In this document: positions 17,009-26,747 of the stretch, piece by piece
How the letters are laid out: each line of letters opens with the position of its first letter
Numbering within the stretch: the first letter of the stretch is position 1
Source: Microvirga subterranea
GTDB taxonomy: Bacteria; Pseudomonadota; Alphaproteobacteria; Rhizobiales; Beijerinckiaceae
Assembly (NCBI RefSeq): GCF_003350535.1
Contig: NZ_QQBB01000003.1
Location: forward strand, 248,001 to 312,000
Reading direction: 5' to 3'
DNA: 64,000 nucleotides
Position numbers and translations under genes: made by a program
Notes under the pieces: generated by a model
Told to the model about the DNA's origin: nothing
Database searches by the model: none
Seen by the model: the letters and a program-made list of their open reading frames with translations, nothing else

Positions 17009-18616
17009 ATGATCGATAAACAGGGTAACGTTCCGCTTTTGCTATCGACGATCCCGCCCAACCGCAGCCAGCGGCGACTGGCGGGCTGGGTATTGGCGAT
17101 CCTCGTCATCGCGCTGGTGGTCACCGCTCCGTTTTCCCGCATACGGTTGGCTGAAACAGCCCCCCTGCTCCTGGCTTATGCAGCCGCCGTTCTCTTCGTG
17201 GAAGTGCTCACCGCTGCACTCCTCCTGTCCCTGTTCGCCATCCAGAAGTCCCGTGCCGTCCTTGTGCTGTCCGCCGGCTATCTCTTCTCGGGACTCCTGG
17301 TCATCCCCTGGGCCCTCACCTTTCCCGGCATTTTCACCGCCTTCGGGCTGGATGCCGGCTTGCAGAGCACGGCCGCGATCGCAGCCGTCCGGCGGTTGAG
17401 CTTTCCCGTGTTCGTCCTTGCTTATGCCGCCCTGAAGGATCAAGAGGACCTCGCTCTCTGGCCTCGTGCATCCATTCGGACAGTGATCGCCGCTCAGGTC
17501 CTCCTGATAGCCGGACTTGCTGCCGGACTTACCTGGACGATCATCCAAGCGGACCAACTCCCCACGTTCATGGTGGACGCGAGAGATGTCGCGCCGCTCT
17601 GGCGATACGTTCCGGCTGCAGCAATAGGTCTCTACCTCGTCGGTCTCGTCGTTCTCTGGCTCCGTCGCCAATCGACACTCGACTTGTGGCTGATGATCGT
17701 CCTCTGCACGCTCGTCATCGAGATTGCGCTCCTTTCCTATCTCGGAGGAGGCGCCCGCCTGAGCGTCGGGTGGTGGGCCGGAAGGCTCTACGGGCTGGCT
17801 TCCGCGAGCATGGTTCTGCTGGTCCTTCTCTCCGAAACGGCTACGTTGCAGGCGAGGCTTGCCCGGTCGATCCATTCGGAACGTCTTGCGCGGGAGAGCC
17901 GACTGACAGCCATGGAAGCATTGTCTGCCTCCATCGCTCACGAGATCAGCCAGCCGCTGGCGAGCATGGTCACCAACGCCAATGCCGGCCTGCGCTGGCT
18001 CGACAAGGAGATTCCGCGAATCGTGGAGGCGCAAGCCGCACTGGAGCGTGTCGTGCGCGACGGTCATCGTGCGCGCGATGTGGTCGACGGGATCAGGCAG
18101 CTTTTCAGAAAGGGAACACAGGATCGGACATCGGTCGATATGAACAGCCTCATCAAGGACGTTTTGAGACGCAGTGCCGACGAAGCTAGGTTCGGTCGCG
18201 TGTCGGTCGAATCGGATCTCGACCCGAATCTACCGCTCGCCACAGGAAGCCCGCTGCAACTTCAACAAGTCATCTCGAATTTGGTCGCAAACGCCGTCGA
18301 TGCGACGAGCGCTGTCACAGGCCGGCCGCGGATCGTGCGTATCATCACACGCCTTCGGGCCTCTCGGGAGATCCTCGTCTCGGTGGAGGACAGCGGCCCA
18401 GGGATCGCAGACACCCTGAAGGACAGGATCTTTGAGCCGTTCTTCAGCACGAAGCCGGACGGAATGGGAATGGGACTGATGTTCAGCCGATCGGTCGTCG
18501 AAAGCCACGGCGGCAAGCTCTGGGTAGAAGATACGGTTACTTCTGGAGCGATATTTAGGTTCACGCTCCCCTGCAGCGATTGGACGGGAGCATCGGACAC
18601 GGAGCTTCGACAATGA
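17009..18616 (+). CDS. Membrane-bound sensor histidine kinase (MASE4-like)
   Basis: 535 residues. About eight membrane segments in the first 270 residues, resembling the MASE4 sensor domain, then HisKA with phospho-acceptor H311 in SIAHEISQPL and an HATPase domain with N box (NLVANAVDA), G1 (DSGPGI) and G2 (GMGLMFS). The kinase core belongs to the FixL/DctB-like group. Its stop overlaps the start of the FixJ-like regulator (ATGA), so they form a cognate pair. The signal is unknown; the sensor is entirely in the membrane with little periplasmic loop. Confidence 0.9.
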   Translation: MIDKQGNVPLLLSTIPPNRSQRRLAGWVLAILVIALVVTAPFSRIRLAETAPLLLAYAAAVLFVEVLTAALLLSLFAIQKSRAVLVLSAGYLFSGLLVIPWALTFPGIFTAFGLDAGLQSTAAIAAVRRLSFPVFVLAYAALKDQEDLALWPRASIRTVIAAQVLLIAGLAAGLTWTIIQADQLPTFMVDARDVAPLWRYVPAAAIGLYLVGLVVLWLRRQSTLDLWLMIVLCTLVIEIALLSYLGGGARLSVGWWAGRLYGLASASMVLLVLLSETATLQARLARSIHSERLARESRLTAMEALSASIAHEISQPLASMVTNANAGLRWLDKEIPRIVEAQAALERVVRDGHRARDVVDGIRQLFRKGTQDRTSVDMNSLIKDVLRRSADEARFGRVSVESDLDPNLPLATGSPLQLQQVISNLVANAVDATSAVTGRPRIVRIITRLRASREILVSVEDSGPGIADTLKDRIFEPFFSTKPDGMGMGLMFSRSVVESHGGKLWVEDTVTSGAIFRFTLPCSDWTGASDTELRQ

Positions 18617-19239
18617 CCAGAGATCAATCGATCGTCTTCATTGTCGATGATGACGTTTATGTTCGTGAGGCCATCGAGGATCTGTTCCGGTCGGTCGGAC
18701 ATGACGTTCAGGCGTTCGGGACGACCGACGCGTTTCTCCAGGCGCCCAGAGTTGATCTTCCCGGCTGCCTGATTCTCGATGTCAGGCTCCCGAACACAAG
18801 TGGGCTCGAGTTCCAGCGCGAACAGGCAGAGTCCGGCTTTCACCTGCCGACCGTGTTCATCACCGGCCATGGCGACATTCCCATGTCCGTGGCGGCCATG
18901 AAGGCGGGAGCTATCGAGTTTTTGACAAAGCCGTTCCGTGACCAGGACCTGCTCGATGCCGTGCATAGGGGAATTGCACTCGACCGCCGCCGCCGCACCG
19001 AACTCGCGATCCTCGCAGGCATGAAGGAGCGCTACGCCTCCCTGACATCCCGCGAGCGCGAAATCATGGATTTGGTCGTCGCCGGCCAGATCAACAAGCA
19101 GATCGCAGGCGAACTGGGCCTAAGCGAAATGACCGTGAAGGTGCATCGCGCTCAGGTCATGCGCAAAATGAATGCAAAATCTCTGCCTGAACTGGTGCGG
19201 ATTGCCGACCATTTGAGCAGCGCTACCACAAGGGCGTAG
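18613..19239 (+). CDS. FixJ/NarL-type response regulator
   Basis: 208 residues. Receiver domain with acidic cluster DDD (12-14), phospho-acceptor D56 in LILDVRLP, the T of FITGHGD and K of FLTKPF all present, then a LuxR-type helix-turn-helix (about 140-200, LTSREREIMDLV and MTVKVHRAQVMRKM). ATG overlaps the kinase stop by four bases. It is likely phosphorylated by that kinase and activates target genes, perhaps the hydrolase cluster downstream. Confidence 0.93.
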   Translation: MTRDQSIVFIVDDDVYVREAIEDLFRSVGHDVQAFGTTDAFLQAPRVDLPGCLILDVRLPNTSGLEFQREQAESGFHLPTVFITGHGDIPMSVAAMKAGAIEFLTKPFRDQDLLDAVHRGIALDRRRRTELAILAGMKERYASLTSREREIMDLVVAGQINKQIAGELGLSEMTVKVHRAQVMRKMNAKSLPELVRIADHLSSATTRA

Positions 19240-19365
19240 GCGAACGACACCACAGTTCAATTGATCCGCCCCGTCGCTCCCTGCCACCTTCTCGAGGAGG
19301 TCGGACGTCCTGTGCCGGCATCTCGGCCTGGTCTCATGATAGGCCGGGCCATGGAAGCTCTCGGA

Positions 19366-19770
19366 ATGTCGGACGACCTGCTCATCGTGATCGTGGACGA
19401 CGACCAGTCGGCTCGTGAAGCCACTGGAGACTTGGTGAGAGCGTTGGGGTTTCAGGCGGTGGAATTCTGCTCTGCGGCCGATCTTTTGAAATCGGAGGAG
19501 CGAGGACGGATGACCTGCCTGATTGCGGATGTGCAGATGCCGGGAATGAACGGCCTCGACCTCTACCTTCAGCTCTCCGCGTCCGGCACGCCGCCCCCTA
19601 CCGTGCTCATGACCGCTTACAGGGACGAGGCCATGCGCGAGCGTGCTGTGGAGGCAGGGGTCGATTTTTACCTCGAAAAGCCGCTCGAGGCCGACCAGTT
19701 GCTCGCCTGCGTCCGGTCTGCAATCGAGCATCGCGACGAACCGGCCCGGCAAGGTCCGCGGCCTCATTGA
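19366..19770 (+). CDS. Single-domain response regulator (receiver only)
   Basis: 134 residues, a lone CheY-like receiver of FixJ type with acidic DDD (11-13), D55 in LIADVQMPG, T in LMTAY and K in LEKPL. No output domain. Start is uncertain: ATGs at 19336, 19351 and 19366 and a TTG at 19261 are in frame; 19366 gives a standard receiver N-terminus (MSDDLLIVIVDDD). Probably a phosphate sink or a second partner for the kinase upstream, or a partner of another protein. Confidence 0.85.
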   Translation: MSDDLLIVIVDDDQSAREATGDLVRALGFQAVEFCSAADLLKSEERGRMTCLIADVQMPGMNGLDLYLQLSASGTPPPTVLMTAYRDEAMRERAVEAGVDFYLEKPLEADQLLACVRSAIEHRDEPARQGPRPH

Positions 19771-19805
19771 AACAGAAACTCTCTACGAAGAACAGGAAGC
19801 ACCCC

Positions 19806-20450
19806 ATGACACAGGCCAGGCCGACCCCCGGTTCGCTGCTCATCTCGCCGCAAGACCATGCGCTGATCATGATCGACTTCCAGTCCCAGATGGCATTTGC
19901 GACGAAGTCGATCGACGCGGTTCTGCTGCGCAACAACGCTGCTTTGGTCGCCCATGCGGCGGCCGGATTTGGCGTCTCGACCATCTTGACGACGGTCGCC
20001 GAGAAGACGTTCTCAGGTCCAATGTTCAACGAAATCACGGAGGCGTTTCCGAGGCAACCCCTCCTCGACCGGACATCGATGAACACATGGGAAGACGGCG
20101 CAGTCATCAATGAGGTCAATGCAATCGGCAAGAAGCGCCTCGTGTTCTGCGGCCTTTGGACCTCCGTCTGCATCGTCGGGCCGACCCTTTCGGCACTCGA
20201 CCAGGGCTTCGAGGTCTACGTCATTGCCGATGCCTGTGGAGACGTCTCGGAAGAGGCGCACGAGCGGGCCATGGACCGCATGGTCCAGGCAGGCGTCCGG
20301 CCGATGACGTCCCTGCAATACATGCTGGAGCTTCAGCGCGATTGGGCGCGTACCGAGACCTATGACATGACGACCGGCATCGCCAAGAAGTTCGGCGGCG
20401 CCTACGGCCTTGGGATCATCTACGCCAAGACCATGTTTGGAGCGAGCTAA
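19806..20450 (+). CDS. Isochorismatase-family hydrolase (YcaC-like)
   Basis: 214 residues. Cysteine hydrolase fold with Asp in MIDFQSQM (about 23-30), the middle strand LTTVAE and the nucleophile Cys in TSVCIVGPTL (about 120). The family cis-peptide region is present. Start set at ATG 19806 with AGGAAG upstream; the frame from 19767 overlaps the receiver gene. The YcaC group has unknown substrates. It begins the run of metabolic genes behind the two-component system. Confidence 0.85.
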   Translation: MTQARPTPGSLLISPQDHALIMIDFQSQMAFATKSIDAVLLRNNAALVAHAAAGFGVSTILTTVAEKTFSGPMFNEITEAFPRQPLLDRTSMNTWEDGAVINEVNAIGKKRLVFCGLWTSVCIVGPTLSALDQGFEVYVIADACGDVSEEAHERAMDRMVQAGVRPMTSLQYMLELQRDWARTETYDMTTGIAKKFGGAYGLGIIYAKTMFGAS

Positions 20451-20495
20451 GGCGCCCACGGATCGAACACGTCCGTTGCCGCCGAGTAGAATTCT

Positions 20496-20525
20496 CAGGG
20501 GCAGGCGCCGGTGCGCCTGCCCCTG
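20496..20525 (+). terminator. Perfect GC-rich hairpin
   Basis: 13-bp stem (20496-20508 with 20513-20525) and a 4-base loop, 45 bases after the isochorismatase stop and 53 bases before the next ATG. No T-run follows, so it could reduce or pause read-through rather than fully terminate. Confidence 0.5.
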
Positions 20526-20578
20526 CAGATCCGTGGATGACGGCCGAGCCGCTTGAGCAGGACGCGGAGACAACGATC

Positions 20579-22543
20579 ATGTCAAAGACCCATGACCGCC
20601 GCACCGTCGTCGGCGGGCTCGGGGCGCTCGCCGCCGGGCTTGCTCTACCTCATGCCTTGGAGGCGCAGCCTATGAACACCTCTGCCGACCTCATCCTGTT
20701 CAACGGCAAGATCACGACCCTCGATCGACAGAAGCCGGAAGCCTCCGCGACCGCGATCCGAGACGGCCGGTTCATGGCCGTGGGCGACGAGCGAGAGGTC
20801 ATGGCGCTTGCGGCTCCCAACACGCAGCGCATCGACCTCAATGGCCGTCGGGTTATTCCCGGCCTGATCGACAGCCACATGCACATCATCCGCGGTGGCC
20901 TCAACTACAACATGGAATTGCGCTGGGACGGGGTCCGCTCCCTCGCCGACGCCATGCGCATGCTTAAGGAGCAGGTGGACCGCACCCCTGCCCCGCAATG
21001 GGTGCGCGTGGTCGGCGGCTTCACGGAGCACCAGTTCGCCGAGAAACGGCTTCCAACGCTTGACGAGATCAATGCTGTTGCTCCCGACACCCCAGTCTTC
21101 ATCCTGCACCTGTACGATAGGGCCCTCTTGAATGCTGCGGCATTGCGTGCAGCAGGCTATACCAAGGACACGCCGAGCCCGCCGGGTGGCGAAATCCAGC
21201 GTGACGGACAAGGCAACCCGACTGGACTGCTGATTGCGAAACCCAACGCCACCATCCTCTACGCCACATTGGCGAGAGGGCCGAAGCTTCCGCCGGAGTA
21301 CCAGAAGAACTCGTCGCGACACTTCATGCGGGAGGTCAACCGGCTCGGTGTGACCGGGGTGATCGATGCCGGCGGCGGCTTTCAGAACTACCCTGACGAT
21401 TACGCGATCATCGAGGAGTTGCATCGGGAGGGACTGCTCACGCTGCGACTGGCCTACAACCTGTTCACCCAGAAGCCGAAGGAGGAGCTGAAGGATTTCG
21501 ATACCTGGGCGAAGCAGGTTCGGCCCGGCCAGGGCGACGATCTCTATCGGCACAACGGCGCGGGCGAGATGCTGGTCTATGCCGCTGCGGACTTCGAAGA
21601 CTTCAAGGTTGAACGTCCCGAAATGCCGGCCTCGATGGAGACCGATCTCGAGCCTGTCGTTCGTCTGCTGGCTGAGAACCGCTGGCCCTGGCGCCTGCAC
21701 GCCACCTACAACGAGACCATCAGCCGTGCGCTCGACGTTTTCGAGAAGGTGAACAGGGACATTCCCTTCGACGGGCTGAATTGGTTCTTCGATCACGCCG
21801 AAACCATCGACGACCGCAACATCGATCGCATCGCTGCCCTCGGCGGCGGCATCGCGGTTCAGCACCGCATGGCGTTCCAGGGCGAGGATTTCGTCGGGCG
21901 CTACGGCAACAGGGCAGCGGAGCGAACCCCGCCGATCCGCCGCATGCTCGAAGCAGGCCTCCCAGTCGGCGCGGGCACCGACGCCACACGTGTCGCCTCC
22001 TACAACCCATGGGTCTCGCTGTCCTGGCTCGTCACCGGCAAGACCGTCGGAGGACTGACCCTTTACCCGGCGGCGAACCGCCTGGACCGCGAAGCGGCCC
22101 TACGGCTGTGGACCGAGGCCAACACGTGGTTCTCCAACGATACCGACAAGAAGGGACTGATTAAGGAGGGGCAGCTCGCGGATGTGGCGGTGCTCTCCGA
22201 CGACTATTTCGCCGTTGCTGAGCCCGCGATTCAGGATATCACGTCCGTGCTCACCCTCCTGGGCGGGAACCCCGTCCATGGCGATGCAGAGTTCAAGAAT
22301 CTGGCGCCGCCCCTTCCTGCAGCGATGCCCGATTGGTCGCCGGTGCGCCACTATGGCGGGTATCAGCAGCGGGCAGAGGCGAGCGACGATCGCAAATATG
22401 CGTTCGCGTCGGCCGCCTGTGCCTGCGCCAACGCCTGCGGCGTGCATGGCCATTCCCATGCCGGTGCCTGGGGCGCCAACCTGCCGACCTCGGACGCGCG
22501 TTCGTTCTGGGGCGTGCTCGGCTGCTCGTGCTGGGCCTTCTGA
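20579..22543 (+). CDS. YtcJ-like amidohydrolase with Tat signal and Cys-rich tail
   Basis: 654 residues. Begins with a Tat-like signal (HDRRTVVGG, hydrophobic to about 30), so the enzyme is exported after folding. Amidohydrolase_3 family metal motifs are visible: DSHMH (about 100-104), RLHATY, FDHAE and the GTDATR acid near 470. The C-terminal 50 residues hold several Cys and His (ACACANACG, HGHSH, and GCSCWAF at the end), probably a metal-binding tail. GGAGA lies eight bases before the ATG. Substrate unknown. Confidence 0.85.
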   Translation: MSKTHDRRTVVGGLGALAAGLALPHALEAQPMNTSADLILFNGKITTLDRQKPEASATAIRDGRFMAVGDEREVMALAAPNTQRIDLNGRRVIPGLIDSHMHIIRGGLNYNMELRWDGVRSLADAMRMLKEQVDRTPAPQWVRVVGGFTEHQFAEKRLPTLDEINAVAPDTPVFILHLYDRALLNAAALRAAGYTKDTPSPPGGEIQRDGQGNPTGLLIAKPNATILYATLARGPKLPPEYQKNSSRHFMREVNRLGVTGVIDAGGGFQNYPDDYAIIEELHREGLLTLRLAYNLFTQKPKEELKDFDTWAKQVRPGQGDDLYRHNGAGEMLVYAAADFEDFKVERPEMPASMETDLEPVVRLLAENRWPWRLHATYNETISRALDVFEKVNRDIPFDGLNWFFDHAETIDDRNIDRIAALGGGIAVQHRMAFQGEDFVGRYGNRAAERTPPIRRMLEAGLPVGAGTDATRVASYNPWVSLSWLVTGKTVGGLTLYPAANRLDREAALRLWTEANTWFSNDTDKKGLIKEGQLADVAVLSDDYFAVAEPAIQDITSVLTLLGGNPVHGDAEFKNLAPPLPAAMPDWSPVRHYGGYQQRAEASDDRKYAFASAACACANACGVHGHSHAGAWGANLPTSDARSFWGVLGCSCWAF

Positions 22544-22554
22544 CGGAGAGAGCC

Positions 22555-22980
22555 ATGACCAACCTCGCCGCTCCCCGCCCCATCGCCGATATTCTCGCTC
22601 TGCCCCGCCTCCATATGGCAGCGCGCCTTGCGCTGGCCTCGCCGTTCCTGATCAGCGCAGTCATGAAGCTCGTCGACTTCGGTGAGGCTATGAACGAGGT
22701 CGCAGCCCTCGGACTTCGGCCGGCGGCGCCGACCGCTGTCGCCGTCATCCTCATCCAGCTCGGCGGATCCATTCTGTTCCTCACGCGACGCTATTGCTGG
22801 CTCGGCGCAGGCACCCTCGCGGTCTTCACGGCATTCGCCACTCTTCTCGCCCACCCCTTCTGGACGTTCGACGCTGCCGATCGCGCCCGCCAGGCAGCTA
22901 CCTTCTTCGAGCATGTCGCGCTCGTGGGCGGACTGGCCCTCGCGGCCCTGTTCGTCAACGGCCGAAGTGAGGAGTCATGA
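22555..22980 (+). CDS. DoxX-family membrane protein
   Basis: 141 residues, four hydrophobic segments, with the DoxX pattern ARLALASPFLISAVMKLVDF near the start and a conserved AHPFWTF between helices 3 and 4. Twelve bases after the amidohydrolase stop and overlapping the MFS start by four bases (ATGA). DoxX proteins are inner-membrane proteins of unclear function, linked to thiol or quinone redox stress. Confidence 0.88.
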   Translation: MTNLAAPRPIADILALPRLHMAARLALASPFLISAVMKLVDFGEAMNEVAALGLRPAAPTAVAVILIQLGGSILFLTRRYCWLGAGTLAVFTAFATLLAHPFWTFDAADRARQAATFFEHVALVGGLALAALFVNGRSEES

Positions 22981-24608
22981 CCAGAGCCCAGAACACTGTC
23001 ACCGAAGGGGCGGCCTCTCCCTCGCCCGGCACTTTTGCGCCGCTGCACCACAGCCTCTTCGCAGTTATCTGGATGGCGACGGTGCTCGGCAACATCGGCA
23101 CCTTCATGCGCGACGTGGCGTCCTCCTGGCTGGTGACGGAGATCTCCGCCTCGCCTGCGTCCGTTGCCCTGATCCAGACAGCTGGAACTCTGCCGATCTT
23201 TCTCCTGGCGATTCCAGCAGGGGTTCTGTCGGACATCCTCGACCGCCGCCGCTTTTTGGTCCTCATTCAGATCGGCCTCGGAACCGTCAGTTCCCTCCTG
23301 GCTTTTCTGGCACTGACGGGCTCCGTCACTGTGGAGGGCCTGGTCCTGCTGACCTTCCTCGGGGGGGTTGGTGCCGCGCTTGCAACGCCGGCTTGGCAGG
23401 CAATCACGCCGGAACTCGTCCCCCGGTCCGACCTCAAGGGGGCTGTGGCGCTCAACTCGCTCGGCATCAACATCGCGCGGTCGATCGGCCCGGCTTTGGG
23501 TGGCTTCCTCCTCGCGGCCCTCGGCGCCGCGGCCGTCTATGGGCTCGACGTGCTGAGCTACGTCGTGGTCACCGTCGCCCTGCTGTGGTGGCGGCGTGAA
23601 CCCGATGCGGACGACGGCCTGCGCGAACGGTTTGGAGGAGCGCTGCGGGCAGGCCTTCGCTACGCACGTGCCAGTCGTGACCTCCACCGCATTATCTGGC
23701 GAGCCGTCCTCTTCTTCGCGTTCGCCAGCGCCGTCTGGGCGCTCCTTCCGATCGTAGCGCGGCAGGAGATCGGTGGAGGGCCGGGGTTCTACGGCCTGAT
23801 GCTCGGCAGCGTCGGGGCAGGTGCAATCTCGGGTGCCGTCGTGCTGCCTCGGCTCCGTACCCGGCTCGGGCAGGATCGGCTCGTTCTCCTGATGTCACTC
23901 GTGACCGCCGGTGCGACAACCCTGCTCGCCCTGACGAACTCGGAAATCGTGGCGATTGCCGCAACCTTCGTGCTCGGCATCGCCTGGATCGCGATGCTGA
24001 CCACCCTCAACAGCACCATGCAGGCGATCCTGCCCAACTGGATCCGGGGACGCGGACTGGCGATCTACCTCACAGCGTTCAACGGAGCGATGGCGGCCGG
24101 CAGCCTTGGATGGGGTTTTCTCGCCCAAGAGATTGGGACGGACGCCACGCTGATCCTGTCCGGCATCGGTCTCGTCCTCGTCGCCTTGGTGGCTCACCGG
24201 GCTCCGCTGCCTGGCGGAGAGGGCGATCTGACGCCGTCGCTGCACTGGCCCGAGCCTGCCATGGCCGAACCCGTCGCGCACGATCGCGGCCCCGTGATGG
24301 TGATGGTGACCTACCGGGTTCCACAAGCCGATCGACCTACCTTTCTCGCAGCTCTCGAGCGGCTTTCGGAGGAGCGTTGGCGGGATGGTGCCTATGCGTG
24401 GGGCATATCCGAAAACGCGGCAGATCCGGAGCATGTCGTCGAATGGTTCTTCGTCGAGTCCTGGGCCGAGCATCTGCGACAGCACAAGCGGGTATCGAAG
24501 GCGGATGCGGATATCCAAGCCGAGGCGCGCCGATACCATCAAGGTACGGAGCCTCCCACGGTCCAGCACTTTCTCGCAGTCGAGCGACCTCGCCGGAAGC
24601 GTCATTGA
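22977..24608 (+). CDS. MFS_3 exporter with C-terminal monooxygenase-like domain
   Basis: 543 residues. About twelve membrane segments (to about 415) in the EntS/MFS_3 group, starting [25 protein letters not shown]-like (family entry helix). The last 105 residues are soluble and resemble an antibiotic biosynthesis monooxygenase-type ferredoxin-like fold ([38 protein letters not shown]), a known extension of this exporter group. Translationally coupled to doxX. Probably exports a small toxic or siderophore-like compound; substrate unknown. Confidence 0.85.
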   Translation: MTRAQNTVTEGAASPSPGTFAPLHHSLFAVIWMATVLGNIGTFMRDVASSWLVTEISASPASVALIQTAGTLPIFLLAIPAGVLSDILDRRRFLVLIQIGLGTVSSLLAFLALTGSVTVEGLVLLTFLGGVGAALATPAWQAITPELVPRSDLKGAVALNSLGINIARSIGPALGGFLLAALGAAAVYGLDVLSYVVVTVALLWWRREPDADDGLRERFGGALRAGLRYARASRDLHRIIWRAVLFFAFASAVWALLPIVARQEIGGGPGFYGLMLGSVGAGAISGAVVLPRLRTRLGQDRLVLLMSLVTAGATTLLALTNSEIVAIAATFVLGIAWIAMLTTLNSTMQAILPNWIRGRGLAIYLTAFNGAMAAGSLGWGFLAQEIGTDATLILSGIGLVLVALVAHRAPLPGGEGDLTPSLHWPEPAMAEPVAHDRGPVMVMVTYRVPQADRPTFLAALERLSEERWRDGAYAWGISENAADPEHVVEWFFVESWAEHLRQHKRVSKADADIQAEARRYHQGTEPPTVQHFLAVERPRRKRH

Positions 24609-24654
24609 AGTCCGCAACGGGGCCATGATGATGGCGCCGTTGCCGACATTTGCC

Positions 24655-25593
24655 ATGTTTTCGACGCGCCGCGACACGTTACTGGCGACGACGGCTCTGG
24701 CAGCCTCGTCAGTCTTCCCCAGGCCGTCCCACGCGGCCACGACACTGACTCGAGCAAGAGGAGAAGCCCCGATGGGCATGATTACGACGAAAGACGGGAC
24801 GAGGATCTTCTACAAGGACTGGGGAACGGGACAGCCGATCCTGTTCTCGCACGGATGGCCGTTGACGGCGGATGCCTGGGACTACCAGATGCTGTTCTTC
24901 GGTCAGCGGGGCTATCGCGTCGTCGCCCATGACCGGCGCAGCCACGGACGGTCCGACCAGACCTGGAACGGCAACAATATGGATCAGTACGCTGACGATC
25001 TCGCCGAACTGATCGAGAAGCTCGACCTTCGCAACATCGTCATGATCGGCCACTCCACGGGCGGCGGCGAAGTCGCGCACTATATCGGCCGCCACGGCAC
25101 CGATCGGGTCGCGAAGGTGGTCCTGGTCGGCGCGGTGCCGCCCCTGATGCTCAAGACGGAAGCCAATCCGGAGGGAACTCCGATGGAGGTGTTCGACGGC
25201 ATCCGCAAGAACACCGCCGCCGATCGCTCGCAGTTCTTTAAGGATCTGACCATGCCGTTCTATGGCTTCAATCGCGACAGCGCCAAGGTCAACGAAGGCC
25301 TGCGCGAGTCGTTCTGGCTCCAGGGCATGATGGGCGGTGTCAAGGGAGAGTACGACTGCGTGCGGGAATTCTCGGAAGTCGACTACACCGCTGATCTCCA
25401 GAGGATCGACAAGCCAACCCTCGTCATCCATGGCGACGACGACCAGATCGTGCCGATCAAGGCATCGGCCGAGAAAACCGCCAAGATCGTCAAGGGTGCC
25501 GAGCTCAAGGTCTATCCCGGTGGCGCGCATGGCCTCGCACAGGTCGAAGGGGATAAATTCAATGCGGACGTGCTGGCGTTCATCCGAGCTTAA
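24655..25593 (+). CDS. Alpha/beta hydrolase (non-heme haloperoxidase/arylesterase type), possibly exported
   Basis: 312 residues from ATG 24655. The catalytic domain starts at [10 protein letters not shown] (codon 40) and has FSHGWP, nucleophile GHSTGGG, acid in [10 protein letters not shown] and His in GGAHGLAQ. The 39-residue front has FSTRRDTLL and a hydrophobic stretch, a plausible Tat signal. The ATG at 24772 has an AGGAG at eight bases, so a cytosolic short form of 273 residues is the alternative. The gene ends the cluster begun at 19806; it follows the MFS gene after 46 bases. Confidence 0.82.
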   Translation: MFSTRRDTLLATTALAASSVFPRPSHAATTLTRARGEAPMGMITTKDGTRIFYKDWGTGQPILFSHGWPLTADAWDYQMLFFGQRGYRVVAHDRRSHGRSDQTWNGNNMDQYADDLAELIEKLDLRNIVMIGHSTGGGEVAHYIGRHGTDRVAKVVLVGAVPPLMLKTEANPEGTPMEVFDGIRKNTAADRSQFFKDLTMPFYGFNRDSAKVNEGLRESFWLQGMMGGVKGEYDCVREFSEVDYTADLQRIDKPTLVIHGDDDQIVPIKASAEKTAKIVKGAELKVYPGGAHGLAQVEGDKFNADVLAFIRA

Positions 25594-25721
25594 GCACTAG
25601 CCGGAGCGCGGGTTCCTGAGCGGACGCTCTGCGACGGGCCGGCCTTTCACCGGTCCGTCGCGGCGCCCGTGGCCCAAGGCCGCAAGCTCCGGCTGGAACA
25701 AACCTGCAGCAGCTTCCGTTG

Positions 25722-26747
25722 ATGGCCGCTATGGCCAGTTTGAATGACAACGCCCCGGAGGTCCTTAGCGAAGCCCCTCTCAGAGGCGTTCGAAACATCG
25801 ACGGCAGGCCTGACGAAGCTGCGCCCCTCAAGATGCCGAGCGGAGAGGAGCCGATCGCGAGCCGGATCGTTCAGCCCAATGTGCCGGGTTGCCCTCCAAA
25901 GGCCACAAATCCCGATCCCTGCGCCTCCTTCCTCCGCGATCTGTCGGATCCCGAATGCGGTCAACTCGAAGCGTCTCGCGTCGCCGTCGTGGTCGCACAC
26001 CCGGATGACGAGACGATCGGTCTCGGTGCGCAGCTTCCGAGGCTCGATGGGATCACCATCGTGCATGTGACGGATGGTGCTCCACGTTCCGGCCATGACG
26101 TCGCGGATCGGGGATACGCATCATGGCGGGACTATGCCGATGCCCGCCGACAAGAACTCGTCACCGCGATGGCTCTCGCCCGCGTGCCAGCCGATGCGCT
26201 TGTGTCCTTTGACATCCCCGATCAGGAAGCAACGGACCGAATCGCAGAGATTGCGCGGCGGCTCACGGTGCTGTTTCACGAACGGTCGATCAGGCACGTC
26301 CTCACCCACGCATTCGAAGGCGGCCACCCCGACCATGACGCCTGCGCCGCCGCAGTCCATCTTGCGTGTGGGATCCTAAGAGCGAGAGGACTTGAGCCCC
26401 CGTGTCTGATCGAGATGCCCTACTACACGCTCGGTCGGAACGGCTGGCGCGTGCAGCGTTTCGACGATGCACGCTCGTCCGAGACAGTGATCGAGCTTCG
26501 ATCTCACGAGCAACGTCTCAAGAGGGCGATGCTCGCGGCTCATTCGTCGCAGGCAGCCGTGCTCTCCCTGTTCCCCATCCAGGTCGAGCGCTTCCGTTGC
26601 TCCCCGTCCTACGATTTCACCCGGCTGCCCAATAGTGGACTGCTTCTCTATGAGGACCAGAACTGGGGCATGACGGGGGCAAGATGGCTCGACGCGATCC
26701 GGACGGCGTTAAACATCCTGGGCCAGGAGGAAGAGCCGTGCCCCTGA
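25722..26747 (+). CDS. PIG-L family deacetylase
   Basis: 341 residues. The zinc motif AHPDDE is at about 92-97 and the second site GGHPDHDA at about 205-212, both intact. N-acetyl sugar deacetylases such as MshB and BshB share this fold. An unusual N-terminal extension of about 80 residues precedes the domain; its start is uncertain (ATG 25722 or 25731, TTG 25719, no clear RBS). First gene of a four-gene overlapping operon; the next start lies inside its last codons. Likely removes an acetyl group from an amino sugar. Confidence 0.85.
   Translation: MAAMASLNDNAPEVLSEAPLRGVRNIDGRPDEAAPLKMPSGEEPIASRIVQPNVPGCPPKATNPDPCASFLRDLSDPECGQLEASRVAVVVAHPDDETIGLGAQLPRLDGITIVHVTDGAPRSGHDVADRGYASWRDYADARRQELVTAMALARVPADALVSFDIPDQEATDRIAEIARRLTVLFHERSIRHVLTHAFEGGHPDHDACAAAVHLACGILRARGLEPPCLIEMPYYTLGRNGWRVQRFDDARSSETVIELRSHEQRLKRAMLAAHSSQAAVLSLFPIQVERFRCSPSYDFTRLPNSGLLLYEDQNWGMTGARWLDAIRTALNILGQEEEPCP

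Noticed and set aside
20645-21865. 406-codon minus-strand frame
   Set aside because: Opposite the Tat amidohydrolase; no family features.
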